DNA from: Actinomycetales bacterium | GTDB taxonomy: Bacteria > Actinomycetota > Actinomycetes > Actinomycetales > JAHECE01 | NCBI GenBank assembly: GCA_024641895.1 | Contig: JAHECE010000014.1 | Span: 1-20,652 of the forward strand | Reading direction: 5' to 3' | Length of the DNA: 20,652 bases | Part shown: positions 1 to 7,973 of the stretch, piece by piece | Layout of the letters: each line of letters begins with the position of its first letter | How positions within the stretch are numbered: position 1 is the stretch's first letter | Program-made: the position numbers and the translations under genes | The notes under the pieces: generated by a model | The model's input: only the letters and a program-made list of their open reading frames with translations | Told to the model about the DNA's origin: nothing | Database searches by the model: none

Positions 1-170
1 CGGCTGTCGTCGTCGTCCGCCGCGACGACGAGCACCGGCCCGGGCAGGAGCGGCACGTCGACCGAGGCCGGGTCGGTGCGCCGCAGCGCCGCCGGCCGGG
101 GCAGCCCGAGCAGCGACGCGATCGTCCTGCCCAGCCCGGAGCGCACGAGCTCCGCGTAGCGGTCGGTCAT
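1..170 (-). CDS. 3-oxoacyl-ACP reductase, FabG4-like (5' part only; runs off the window)
   Basis: Only the first 56 codons are present, because the gene continues beyond base 1 on the minus strand. The N-terminus contains SGLGRTIASLLGLPRP followed by a PLLPGPVLVV stretch. This resembles the start of actinobacterial high-molecular-weight FabG (FabG4, Rv0242c type), which carries an N-terminal degenerate Rossmann-like domain before the catalytic short-chain reductase domain. The catalytic Ser-Tyr-Lys residues are outside the window and cannot be checked. The ATG at 168-170 shares one base with the stop codon of the upstream thiolase gene (TGATG), which suggests translational coupling. A pairing with a FadA2-like thiolase is known in actinobacteria and supports the call. 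The identity rests on a short N-terminal match and on context. Confidence 0.65.
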   Translation of the reverse strand, partial: MTDRYAELVRSGLGRTIASLLGLPRPAALRRTDPASVDVPLLPGPVLVVAADDDDS

Positions 171-1447
171 CACGCCTCCAGGACCATCGCGACGGCCTGC
201 CCTCCGGCCGCACAGACCGAGACGAGCCCGCGGCCCCCGCCGTCCCGGGCGAGGAGGGCGGCCAGGGTGCCGACGATCCGGGTGCCCGTGGCCGCGAACG
301 GGTGCCCGGTGGCCAGCGACGAGCCGGCGACGTTCAGCCGGGACCGGTCGACCTCTCCGAGGGCGCCGGCGACGCCGACCTGCGTCCGGCAGAAGTCGTC
401 GTCCGCCCAGGCGGCCAGGGTGCTCAGGACGGTCCCGGCGAACGCCTCATGGATCTCGATGTAGTCGAGGTCGCCGAGGGTCAGGTCGTTGCGGGCGAGC
501 AGCCGCGGTACCGCGTAGGCCCCACCCATCAGGAGACCCTCCGCGCCGCCGACGTAGTCGACCGCAGCCGCCTCGACGTCGACGACGTGCGCGAGCACGG
601 GCAGGCCGCGCTCGGCGGCCCAGTCGTCCGAGGCGAGGAGCACGGTCGAGGCGCCGTCGGAGAGCGGCGTCGAGTTGCCGGCGGTCATGGTGGCCTCGGG
701 AGCCTCACCGAACACGGTCGGCAGCGCGGCCAACCGCTCGAGCGAGGTGTCGGTGCGCAGGCTCTCGTCGCGGGTCAGGCCGCGGTACGGGGTGACCAGG
801 TCGTCGAACAGGCCAGACTCGTACGCGGCCGCCAGTCGCTGGTGGCCGGCGAGCGCGAGCTCGTCCTGCGCCTCTCGCGTGATGCCCCACCGCAGGTTGG
901 TGAGGGCCTGGTGCTCGCCCATCGACAGCCCGGTGCGGCGCTCGGCCGTGCCCGGGGCCACCGGCACGAGGTCGCCGGGGCGCAGCGTCGCCAGGGCCAG
1001 TGCCCGCTCCTTGGCCGAGCGCGCCCGGTTCAGGCGCAGGAGCACGGCGCGCAGGCGGTCGGTGACGACCACGGGCACGTCCGAGGCGGAGTCGACGCCG
1101 CCGGCGACCCCGACCGAGATCTGGCCGAGGGCGATCTTGTTCGCCACCCCCCACAGCGCCTCGAGGCTGGTGGCACAGGCCCGCTGCACGTCGTACGCCG
1201 GCGTGTGCGGCGACAGCCGTGAGCCGAGCACGGCCTCGCGGGTGAGGTTGAAGTCCCTGCTGTGCTTGAGCACGGCGCCGGCGGCCACCTCGTCGAGCCG
1301 CTCGCCCTGCAGTCCGAACCGGGCGACGAGCCCGTCGAGCGCTGCGGTGAGCATGTCGAGGTTGCCGGCTCGGGCGTACGCGCCGCCGATGCGGCCGAAC
1401 GGGATCCGGTTGGCGCCGACGACGCCCACGCGGCGGGTCCGGCTCAT
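170..1447 (-). CDS. Acetyl-CoA C-acyltransferase (thiolase), FadA2/FadI-like
   Basis: A 425-residue thiolase that cleaves 3-ketoacyl-CoA or condenses acetyl-CoA, acting in cytosolic fatty-acid metabolism. The family landmarks are visible: the acyl-accepting cysteine in QRACATSLEAL (Cys91), the EIHEAFAG motif near residue 333, the GHPFAATGTR motif near residue 381 that supplies the active-site histidine, and the second catalytic cysteine in VCAAGGQAVA near residue 412. The length is normal for the FadI/FadA2 group, slightly longer than classic 390-residue acetyl-CoA acetyltransferases. The ATG at 1445-1447 has a GAAGG Shine-Dalgarno seven bases upstream. The gene diverges from purL and overlaps the downstream FabG4-like gene by one base, so the two are probably co-transcribed. 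Substrate chain length cannot be read from sequence. The family call is firm; the exact substrate is inference. Confidence 0.9.
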   Translation of the reverse strand: MSRTRRVGVVGANRIPFGRIGGAYARAGNLDMLTAALDGLVARFGLQGERLDEVAAGAVLKHSRDFNLTREAVLGSRLSPHTPAYDVQRACATSLEALWGVANKIALGQISVGVAGGVDSASDVPVVVTDRLRAVLLRLNRARSAKERALALATLRPGDLVPVAPGTAERRTGLSMGEHQALTNLRWGITREAQDELALAGHQRLAAAYESGLFDDLVTPYRGLTRDESLRTDTSLERLAALPTVFGEAPEATMTAGNSTPLSDGASTVLLASDDWAAERGLPVLAHVVDVEAAAVDYVGGAEGLLMGGAYAVPRLLARNDLTLGDLDYIEIHEAFAGTVLSTLAAWADDDFCRTQVGVAGALGEVDRSRLNVAGSSLATGHPFAATGTRIVGTLAALLARDGGGRGLVSVCAAGGQAVAMVLEA

Positions 1448-1621
1448 GACTCGGCCTTCGTCCGCTCCGGCATCGGGCTCCCCGTCGAGTCGATCGGGCG
1501 CTGCCGCCCGAGGCTTCCGCCGACGATACGCGCACCAGGGATGTCGGCAGGCCCCGGTAGCCTGTCCTCATCACGCTGCCGGACCCACCATCGGTGGCCG
1601 ACCCCGCCGAGGTTGGGATCC
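1448..1621. promoter_or_regulatory. Divergent intergenic region between the thiolase gene and purL
   Basis: This 174-bp region separates two divergent genes and must hold both promoters. On the plus strand a TAGCCT hexamer at 1558-1563 fits the actinobacterial TANNNT -10 pattern and would give purL a leader of about 50 bases; no convincing -35 is seen. A GAGG Shine-Dalgarno at 1609-1612 lies nine bases before the purL ATG. A short hairpin (CCACC/GGTGG, 1585-1597) lies in the predicted leader. I see no recognisable riboswitch. Confidence 0.4.
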
Positions 1622-3943
1622 ATGACCCACTCCACTGACGACAACGTCGACACCGTGACGCGCGCCGCCGCGACGCCGGAGATCGTGCTGCCCTACCGCG
1701 AGCTCGGGCTGAAAGACGGTGAGTACGCCGAGATCGTCACGCTGCTGGGCCGGCGGCCGACGGCTGCCGAGCTGGCCATGTACTCGGTGATGTGGTCGGA
1801 GCACTGCTCCTACAAGTCGTCGAAGAACCACCTGCGCCAGTTCGGCAAGAAGACCACCGACGCCATGCGCGAGCACCTGCTCGTGGGTATCGGCGAGAAC
1901 GCCGGCGTCGTCGACATCGGGGACGGCTGGGCGGTCACCTTCAAGGTCGAGTCGCACAACCACCCCAGCTACGTCGAGCCCTACCAGGGCGCCGCCACCG
2001 GCGTCGGTGGCATCGTCCGCGACATCATCTCGATGGGCGCCCGGCCGGTCGCCGTCATGGACCAGCTCCGCTTCGGCGCCATCGACCACCCGGACACCGC
2101 GCGCGTGGTGCACGGCGTCGTCGCCGGCGTCGGCGGCTACGGCAACTGCCTCGGCCTGCCGAACATCGGCGGCGAGGTCGACTTCGACCCCTGCTACCAG
2201 GGCAACCCGCTGGTCAACGCCCTGTGCGTGGGGGTGCTCCGCCACGAGGACATCCACCTGGCCAACGCCTCGGGCGTCGGAAACAAGGTGGTCCTCTTCG
2301 GCGCTCGTACCGGCGGCGACGGCATCGGCGGTGCGTCGATCCTCGCGAGCGAGACGTTCGACGACGCCAAGCCCTCGAAGCGGCCGAGCGTCCAGGTGGG
2401 TGACCCCTTCATGGAGAAGGTCCTCATCGAGTGCTGCCTCGAGCTCTACGCGGCGCGCGTCGTCGAGGGCATCCAGGACCTCGGCGCGGCCGGTATCTCC
2501 TGTGCCACCTCCGAGCTCGCCAGCAACGGCGAGGGCGGCATGTTCGTGGACCTCGAGAAGGTCCTGCTGCGCGACCCCACCCTGACCCCCGGCGAGATCC
2601 TCATGTCCGAGTCCCAGGAGCGGATGATGGCGGTGGTCACGCCTGAGAAGCTCGACGAGTTCCTCGCCATCACCACGAAGTGGGACGTCGAGACCGCCGT
2701 CATCGGCGAGGTGACCGACACCGGGCGCCTCGTGATCGACCACCACGGCCATCGGATCGTCGACGTCGACCCGCGGACGGTGGCGCACGAGGGGCCCGTC
2801 TACGACCGGCCGTATGCGCGTCCGGCCTGGCAGGACGGTCTCAACGCGGACGACGCCGAGAAGCTGCCGCGGCCGGCGTCGGCCGAGGAGCTGCGTGAGC
2901 AGGTCCTCACCCTGATCGGCTCGCCGAACCTGGCCTCGAAGTCGTGGGTCACGGACCAGTACGACAGGTATGTCCAGGGCAACACCGCCCTCGCGCAGCC
3001 GGACGACGCGGGCGTGATCCGCGTCGACGAGGCCTCCGGGCTCGGTGTCGCCATCGCGACCGACGCCAACGGGCGCTTCACCAAGCTCGACCCCTACACG
3101 GGCGCCCAGCAGGCGCTCGCCGAGGCGTACCGGAACGTCGCCACCGTGGGGGCCCGCCCGCTCGCGGTCACCGACTGCCTGAACTTCGGCTCGCCCGAGG
3201 ACCCGGACAGCATGTGGCAGCTCGTGCAGGCGATCACCGGCCTGGCCGACGCCTGCCAGACGCTCGGGGTCCCGGTGACCGGCGGCAACGTCTCGCTCTA
3301 CAACGGCACGGGCACCCCCGGACGGATCGACTCCTCGATCCACCCGACCCCCGTGGTCGGGGTCCTCGGGGTCCTGGACGACGTCGCCCGGGTCACCCCG
3401 TCGGGCTGGACCGCACCGGGTCAGGCGATCTACCTGCTCGGCACCACCCGGACCGAGCTCTCGGGCTCGGCCTGGGCCGACGTCGTGCACGCCCACCTCG
3501 GCGGCCTGCCGCCGAAGGTCGACCTCGACGCCGAGCGCACTCTCGCCGAGATCCTCGTCAACGCCTCCCGGGACGAGCTCGTCGACGCGGCCCACGACGT
3601 GGCCACCGGTGGCCTGGTCCAGTCCCTCGTCGACGCCGTCCTGAGGTTCGGCGTCGGGGCCAGGATCGACCTCACGGCCCTCTGCCGGCGGGACGGCGTC
3701 GACCTCGCCACCGCGTTGTTCTCGGAGTCCGGTGCCCGCGCGATCGTCGCGGTACCGCGCAGCGAGGAGGTCCGGCTCGCTGACCTGTGCGTCGCGCGCG
3801 GCTTCCCCTGTGCGCGGATCGGGGTCACCGACGACGCAGAGGGCGACGACGGCCAGGTGCTCGCGATCGAGGGGCTGACCGCGATCGGCGTCGGTGAGCT
3901 GACGGCGGCATCGGAGGGCACGCTGCCCCGGTTCTTCGCGTAG
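1622..3943 (+). CDS. purL: Phosphoribosylformylglycinamidine synthase II (small PurL)
   Basis: Catalyses step 4 of de novo purine synthesis, ATP-dependent conversion of FGAR to FGAM using ammonia channelled from PurQ. At 773 residues it is the small PurL type, which needs separate PurS and PurQ subunits; neither is in this window. Visible motifs are YSVMWSEHCSYKSSK with the catalytic histidine (His61), the substrate-binding ESHNHPSYVEPYQGAATGVGG segment, and the second-half repeats TDCLNFGSPED and VTGGNVSLYNGT. These match the duplicated AIRS-like N and C domains. The reading frame is open from 1262, but the conserved region and a GAGG Shine-Dalgarno at 1609-1612 place the start at ATG 1622. 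Upstream is the divergent thiolase gene; downstream is aspA after a short hairpin. The call is firm. Confidence 0.97.
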   Translation: MTHSTDDNVDTVTRAAATPEIVLPYRELGLKDGEYAEIVTLLGRRPTAAELAMYSVMWSEHCSYKSSKNHLRQFGKKTTDAMREHLLVGIGENAGVVDIGDGWAVTFKVESHNHPSYVEPYQGAATGVGGIVRDIISMGARPVAVMDQLRFGAIDHPDTARVVHGVVAGVGGYGNCLGLPNIGGEVDFDPCYQGNPLVNALCVGVLRHEDIHLANASGVGNKVVLFGARTGGDGIGGASILASETFDDAKPSKRPSVQVGDPFMEKVLIECCLELYAARVVEGIQDLGAAGISCATSELASNGEGGMFVDLEKVLLRDPTLTPGEILMSESQERMMAVVTPEKLDEFLAITTKWDVETAVIGEVTDTGRLVIDHHGHRIVDVDPRTVAHEGPVYDRPYARPAWQDGLNADDAEKLPRPASAEELREQVLTLIGSPNLASKSWVTDQYDRYVQGNTALAQPDDAGVIRVDEASGLGVAIATDANGRFTKLDPYTGAQQALAEAYRNVATVGARPLAVTDCLNFGSPEDPDSMWQLVQAITGLADACQTLGVPVTGGNVSLYNGTGTPGRIDSSIHPTPVVGVLGVLDDVARVTPSGWTAPGQAIYLLGTTRTELSGSAWADVVHAHLGGLPPKVDLDAERTLAEILVNASRDELVDAAHDVATGGLVQSLVDAVLRFGVGARIDLTALCRRDGVDLATALFSESGARAIVAVPRSEEVRLADLCVARGFPCARIGVTDDAEGDDGQVLAIEGLTAIGVGELTAASEGTLPRFFA

Positions 3944-3967
3944 CGGTCGCTTTCCTGCGTCGTTCAC

Positions 3968-3984
3968 CGGCGGTTCAACCGCCG
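3968..3984 (+). terminator. Possible hairpin terminator after purL
   Basis: CGGCGGT (3968-3974) and ACCGCCG (3978-3984) form a perfect 7-bp stem with a TCA loop, 24 bases after the purL stop. No T-tract follows, so intrinsic termination is uncertain, as is common in GC-rich actinobacteria. Confidence 0.35.
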
Positions 3985-4057
3985 ACGCGCGGCGCAGCGC
4001 CGACAATGGTGGCCGGCTCGGCGCCGCCGCCGGCCGCTGACGGAGGTGCGCTGCCCG

Positions 4058-5527
4058 ATGAGCGAGACCCCAAGACCCGATCCCCCGGCAGCACCCGATC
4101 TCGCGGTGCGGGTGGAGCACGACCTGCTCGGCTCCCTCGGAGTACCTGCCGCCGTCTACTACGGGGTGCACACGCAGCGGGCGGTCGACAACTTCCCCAT
4201 CAGCGGCGTGCCGATCTCGCACCTCACCGAGCTCGTCGTAGGGCTCGCCGCGGTCAAGCAGGCCGCCGCGCTCGCCAACCGGGATCTGGGGCTTCTCGAC
4301 GCGAAGCGGACGCGGGCGATCGTCGAGGCCTGCGAGGAGATCCGTTCCGGGGCGCTGCACGACCAGTTCGTCGTCGACATCGTCCAGGGCGGCGCCGGCA
4401 CGTCGTCGAACATGAATGCCAACGAGGTCATCTGCAACCGTGCGCTGGAGCTGATGGGTCACGCGCGGGGTGACTACGAGCACCTGCACCCGCTCGACCA
4501 CGTCAACCTCAGCCAGAGCACCAACGACGTCTACCCGACGGCGGCCAAGGTGGCGGTGCACATGGCGATCGGTGGGCTGCTGGACGCCATGGAGACGCTG
4601 GAGGAGGCGTTCGCGGACAAGTCCTGGGAGTTCGCCGACGTGATTACGGTCGGGCGGACGCAGCTGCAGGACGCGGTGCCCATGACCCTCGGGCAGGAGT
4701 TCGGGGCCTATGCCGTCATGCTGAGCGAGGACCGCCGCGGGCTGGCCGACGCCCGCGCCCTGATCGAGGAGATCAACCTCGGCGGCACAGCCGTCGGGAC
4801 GGGGCTCAACGCCCATCCACGCTATGGCGAGCTGGCCCGTCGGCACCTGGCCGAGATCACCGGGATCGCTGTGCGCACGGCCCCGGACCTCGTCGAGGCC
4901 ACGCAGGATGCCGGGTCGTTCGTCCAGCTGTCGGGCGTCCTGAAGCGGATCGCCGTCAAGCTGTCCAAGACGTGCAACGACCTCCGGCTGCTCTCGTCGG
5001 GACCCCGCGCCGGCTTCGGCGACATCAACCTCCCCGCCGTGCAGGCCGGCTCGTCGATCATGCCCGGCAAGGTCAACCCGGTGATCCCGGAGATGGTCAA
5101 CCAGGTCGCGTTCGAGGTCATCGGGAACGACGTGACGATCACGATGGCCGCCGAGGCCGGCGAGCTGCAGCTCAACGCCTTCGAACCGGTCATCGTCTCC
5201 CGTACCTTCAACTCGGTGCGCCGGCTGCGTGCCGCCTGCGGCGTCCTCGCGGACCGGTGCGTGCGCGGGATCACCGCCAACCGGGACCACCTCGAGAAGG
5301 CGGTGCGCAACTCCATCGGGCTGGCCACGGCCCTGACCCCCCACATCGGCTATGTCGCCGCGACCGCGCTCGCGGCCGAGGCGTTGGCCACCGGGGCGAG
5401 CGTGGCCGACCTCGCGCTCGAGAGCGGGCTCATCGAGCCCGAGCTGCTTGCCGAGGTGCTGAGCCCCGCCCACCTGCTCGGCCGGAGCGAGGTCTCGCCG
5501 GTTCGTGGTCCGGTCGGCGAGCCATGA
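4058..5527 (+). CDS. aspA: Aspartate ammonia-lyase (aspartase)
   Basis: Cytosolic member of the aspartase/fumarase superfamily, 489 residues, predicted to deaminate L-aspartate to fumarate plus ammonia. The superfamily signature GSSIMPGKVN lies at residues 331-340 and carries the catalytic serine loop. GAGTSSNMNANEVI and the HVNLSQSTNDVYPT segment supply the other conserved blocks. Aspartase is preferred over fumarase because the segments NANEVICNRALELMGH and TMAAEAGELQLNAFEPVI follow the aspartase pattern; fumarase differs there. The start is ATG 4058, with GGAGG at 4042-4046 as Shine-Dalgarno; an in-frame GTG at 4046 overlaps that site and is unlikely. The next gene is a malic enzyme, so the fumarate product could be drained to pyruvate after hydration by a fumarase encoded elsewhere. 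Enzymatic specificity is a sequence-pattern call only. Confidence 0.92.
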   Translation: MSETPRPDPPAAPDLAVRVEHDLLGSLGVPAAVYYGVHTQRAVDNFPISGVPISHLTELVVGLAAVKQAAALANRDLGLLDAKRTRAIVEACEEIRSGALHDQFVVDIVQGGAGTSSNMNANEVICNRALELMGHARGDYEHLHPLDHVNLSQSTNDVYPTAAKVAVHMAIGGLLDAMETLEEAFADKSWEFADVITVGRTQLQDAVPMTLGQEFGAYAVMLSEDRRGLADARALIEEINLGGTAVGTGLNAHPRYGELARRHLAEITGIAVRTAPDLVEATQDAGSFVQLSGVLKRIAVKLSKTCNDLRLLSSGPRAGFGDINLPAVQAGSSIMPGKVNPVIPEMVNQVAFEVIGNDVTITMAAEAGELQLNAFEPVIVSRTFNSVRRLRAACGVLADRCVRGITANRDHLEKAVRNSIGLATALTPHIGYVAATALAAEALATGASVADLALESGLIEPELLAEVLSPAHLLGRSEVSPVRGPVGEP

Positions 5528-5560
5528 CGGGCATGGCCGAACGCCCGCTGGCGCGGCGCG

Positions 5561-5566
5561 TACCGT
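5561..5566 (+). promoter_or_regulatory. Possible -10 element upstream of the malic enzyme gene
   Basis: TACCGT fits the TANNNT actinobacterial -10 pattern and lies in the 116-bp aspA-malic enzyme gap. It would give a leader of roughly 70 bases. No clear -35 is visible. Confidence 0.25.
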
Positions 5567-5643
5567 AGGGCCGCGGTTCCGTCGCCTCCGGTGCGACGCC
5601 GCGCCCCGGGCCCCGCACGAGGGCCGGCCAACCAGGGAGAAGC

Positions 5644-7083
5644 ATGTCTACGCCGAGCGTGAGCTACTCGATCACCATCCGGCTGGAGCTGCCCGCGCAG
5701 CCCGCCGCCGTCAGCCGGCTGACGTCGGTCATCGAGGGGGCCGGCGGGCTCGTGACCGCCGTGGACGTCTCGGAGTCGGGCGTCGAGTACCTCCGGGTGG
5801 ACGTCACCTGCGCCACCGGCGGCGAGGAGGATGCCGCGCGCATCGTCAAGGCCGTCCGCGAGATGTCGGGCGTGCGCATCGGCCCGGTGTCGGACAGGGT
5901 GTTCCTCGCGCACCTCGGCGGGAAGCTCTCGATCGAGTCGAAGGCGCCGATCCGGCACCGCGACGACCTGTCGATGATCTACACCCCTGGTGTCGGCCGG
6001 GTCGCCCAGCACGTCGCCGACCACCCCGAGGACGCCGTCCGCCTCACCATCAAGCGCAACTGCGTCGCCGTGGTCACCGACGGCTCAGCCGTCCTCGGCC
6101 TGGGCAACCTCGGGCCGTTGGGCGCCCTCCCGGTGATGGAGGGCAAGGCGGCCCTCTTCAAGCGCTTCGCGGGGATCGACGCCTTTCCCCTGTGCCTCGA
6201 CACCCAGGACGTCGACGAGATCGTCGCCACGGTCCGGCACGTCGCGCCGGTCTTCGCCGGCATCAACCTCGAGGACATCTCCGCCCCGCGCTGCTTCGAG
6301 ATCGAGCGACGGCTCCGTGCCGAGCTCGACATCCCGGTCTTCCACGACGACCAGCACGGCACGGCCATCGTGACCCTGGCCGCTCTGACCAACGCGTTGA
6401 AGGTGGTCGGCAAGAAGATCGAGGACGTCAAGATCGTGCAGTCCGGAGCCGGGGCGGCCGGCTCGGCGATCCTCAGGCTGCTTCAGCTCTCCGGTGCGCG
6501 GGACGTCGTCGTGACGAACAGTCGGGGCGTTCTGCACCGGGGTCGCACGGACCTGCACTCCGAGCTGCGCTGGATGGCGGAGAACACCAATCCGCGCGGC
6601 CTCACCGGGACCCTCGAGGAGGCGTTGGCGGGTGCCGACGTCTTCATCGGCGTGTCGGCGCCGCACATCGTCTCCGAGCAGGCCGTCGCCTCGATGGCGC
6701 CTCGTTCGATCGTCTTCGCGATGGCCAACCCGACGCCGGAGATCGAGCCCGAGATCGCCGCGCGGTACGCGGCCGTCGTCGCGACCGGTCGTTCCGACTT
6801 CGCCAACCAGATCAACAACGTGCTCGCCTTCCCCGGCGTCTTCCGCGGACTGCTCGACGCCCACTCGCACGTGGTCACCGACGAGATGCTGCTCGCCGCC
6901 GCCAAGGCGTTGGCCGGCGTCGTGAAGGACGAAGAGCTCAACGCCACCTACATCGTGCCGAGCGTCTTCAACCCCTCGGTGACGACGACCGTGGCGAAGG
7001 CGGTGCAGACCGTCGCCGAGCGCGAGGCCCGACCGGCGCAAGCGATCGACGCGACGGCGCAGATCGCGGCGATCCGCGCCTGA
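5644..7083 (+). CDS. NAD(P)-dependent malic enzyme with N-terminal ACT domain
   Basis: A 479-residue malic enzyme that oxidatively decarboxylates malate to pyruvate and CO2. Residues 1 to about 85 look like an ACT domain (SITIRLELPAQPAAVSRL, then ...EYLRVDVTC), a small ligand-binding fold suggesting allosteric control. The malic N-domain follows, with the catalytic tyrosine in MIYTPGVGR (Tyr113), the lysine in MEGKAALF (Lys168), and metal ligands in INLEDISAP (Glu210, Asp211) and FHDDQHGT. The Rossmann domain starts at SGAGAAGSAI (267-276). FANQINNVLAFPGVFRG is the usual C-terminal block. An AGGGAGA Shine-Dalgarno at 5633-5639 fits the ATG. NAD versus NADP preference cannot be fixed by eye. 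Its placement after aspA suggests aspartate or C4-acid catabolism. Confidence 0.93.
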   Translation: MSTPSVSYSITIRLELPAQPAAVSRLTSVIEGAGGLVTAVDVSESGVEYLRVDVTCATGGEEDAARIVKAVREMSGVRIGPVSDRVFLAHLGGKLSIESKAPIRHRDDLSMIYTPGVGRVAQHVADHPEDAVRLTIKRNCVAVVTDGSAVLGLGNLGPLGALPVMEGKAALFKRFAGIDAFPLCLDTQDVDEIVATVRHVAPVFAGINLEDISAPRCFEIERRLRAELDIPVFHDDQHGTAIVTLAALTNALKVVGKKIEDVKIVQSGAGAAGSAILRLLQLSGARDVVVTNSRGVLHRGRTDLHSELRWMAENTNPRGLTGTLEEALAGADVFIGVSAPHIVSEQAVASMAPRSIVFAMANPTPEIEPEIAARYAAVVATGRSDFANQINNVLAFPGVFRGLLDAHSHVVTDEMLLAAAKALAGVVKDEELNATYIVPSVFNPSVTTTVAKAVQTVAEREARPAQAIDATAQIAAIRA

Positions 7084-7134
7084 CGGGGGCGCGCGGCGCG
7101 GAGGTCGGGCGGAGCGTCGGCCAGACTGGTCGGC

Positions 7135-7503
7135 ATGCCTCCCAAGCGCCGCGTCGACCCCGCCGTCGGGCAGGCCGCTCTCGAGTCCTGGCTCGGTCCC
7201 GAGGCGAGCGTCCCGAGCGCCACCGTGCGCACGGCGGTCCGCTTCAGCCTCGAGGAGCTCGCGGCACGCGCCCCGGGTCACGCCGTCGAGGTCCGCGTCC
7301 CGCCGGCCGGGGCCGTCCAGGCGGTCGCCGGCCCGCGGCACACCCGCGGTACCCCGCCCAACGTGATCGAGACCGACCCGCAGACCTGGCTCGGCCTGGC
7401 TACCGGGCGGCTCTCCTGGGGCGACGCGGTCGCTGCAGGCCGCGTGCGCGCCTCCGGCGCGCGGGCCGACCTGTCGGACCTGCTGCCGTTGTTCGGACAA
7501 TGA
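7135..7503 (+). CDS. Sterol carrier family protein (bacterial SCP-like domain)
   Basis: A 122-residue soluble protein with no signal peptide or membrane helix. The pattern TAVRFSLEELAARAPGHAVEVRVPP followed by NVIETDPQTWLGLATGRLSWGDA matches the small actinobacterial family annotated as bacterial SCP orthologue. In SCP2 folds the TDPxTWLxLATG segment is a lipid-carrier hallmark. A ligand has not been established and none can be read here. It lies between the malic enzyme gene and purF, a position I recall as conserved in actinobacteria. No Shine-Dalgarno lies at a useful distance from ATG 7135. Instead a CAGACT hexamer (7122-7127) sits seven bases upstream, so a leaderless mRNA is possible. 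Function is unknown. Confidence 0.8.
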   Translation: MPPKRRVDPAVGQAALESWLGPEASVPSATVRTAVRFSLEELAARAPGHAVEVRVPPAGAVQAVAGPRHTRGTPPNVIETDPQTWLGLATGRLSWGDAVAAGRVRASGARADLSDLLPLFGQ

Positions 7504-7515
7504 CGACGGCGCGTC

Positions 7516-7550
7516 CTCGACCACGTCGCTGGCCAGGTACCGTGCGCAGG
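7516..7550 (+). promoter_or_regulatory. Candidate promoter with leaderless start for the small membrane protein gene
   Basis: CTCGAC (7516-7521) and TACCGT (7538-7543) are separated by 16 bases and resemble actinobacterial -35/-10 elements. The GTG start at 7550 lies seven bases after the -10, where transcription would begin, so the mRNA may be leaderless. No Shine-Dalgarno is seen upstream of the GTG. Confidence 0.4.
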
Positions 7551-7897
7551 TGAGTGAGAGCCCCTCGGGTCGAGAGCCCGACCGGATCGCCGAGCCCGAG
7601 CCGGCCCCCGCGCCGAGCGCCGTCCCGAGGCCCGCGCCGACGTCGACGTCGACGTCGACGTCGACGGCAGCCCGTGCCACCCTGCGCAGGGCCCCTCGGT
7701 TCGGACGCTTCGCGGGCGTCGGGATCCTCCTGGGTGCCGTCCTTGCCGCGCTCGCGGCGCTCCTCGGGCCGCCCGGTACGACGCTCGGCCGAGGCGCGAT
7801 CTTCCTCCTCCTCTTCCTCGCCCTCGGCAGCCTCGGCGCGCTCGTCGGCAGCCTGCTGGCCGTGGTGGCCGACCGCCGCTCGCTGGCCCGACGCTGA
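7550..7897 (+). CDS. Small membrane protein of unknown function upstream of purF
   Basis: A 115-residue protein. Residues 1 to about 45 are polar and Pro/Ala/Ser/Thr-rich, including a TSTSTSTST run at 31-39. Two hydrophobic segments follow: about 53-71 (FAGVGILLGAVLAALAAL) and about 81-106 (AIFLLLFLALGSLGALVGSLLAVVA), separated by a Gly/Pro loop. A basic tail RRSLARR ends the protein. This fits a two-helix inner-membrane protein with no enzymatic motif. The gene starts at GTG 7550, 46 bases after the sterol-carrier gene, and ends 76 bases before purF. I do not recognise a named family. A similarly placed small membrane gene before purF is, as I recall, common in actinobacteria; that is memory, not a search. 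Confidence 0.7.
   Translation: MSESPSGREPDRIAEPEPAPAPSAVPRPAPTSTSTSTSTAARATLRRAPRFGRFAGVGILLGAVLAALAALLGPPGTTLGRGAIFLLLFLALGSLGALVGSLLAVVADRRSLARR
7640..7666 (+). repeat. Hexanucleotide microsatellite (ACGTCG)4.5
   Basis: ACGTCG is repeated four and a half times without interruption, encoding the TSTSTSTST run in the disordered N-terminal part of the small membrane protein. The unit is a multiple of three, so copy-number change would keep the frame. The run also contains overlapping GTCGAC palindromes. Confidence 0.9.
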
Positions 7898-7973
7898 CCC
7901 CTGCGCGACCGCCGGACGAGGCTTGCGGGCCGCGCTGTCCCGGGCGATGTTGCGGGCATGGGAGCATGGGGCC

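Noticed and set aside
1585..1597. Riboswitch in the purL leader
   Set aside because: Only a 5-bp hairpin is present; there is no multi-helix fold or recognisable purine, PRPP or ppGpp aptamer pattern.
1571..5473. A 1300-codon open frame on the minus strand opposite purL and aspA
   Set aside because: It is the antisense shadow of two firmly identified genes. Its product is a low-complexity Arg/Gly/Asp/Val-rich sequence with no domain, as expected where GC-rich third positions remove stops.
4058..5527. Fumarate hydratase (fumC) instead of aspartase
   Set aside because: The shared GSSxMPxKxN signature fits both, but NANEVICNRALELMGH and the MAAEAGELQLNAFEPVI segment follow the aspartase pattern.
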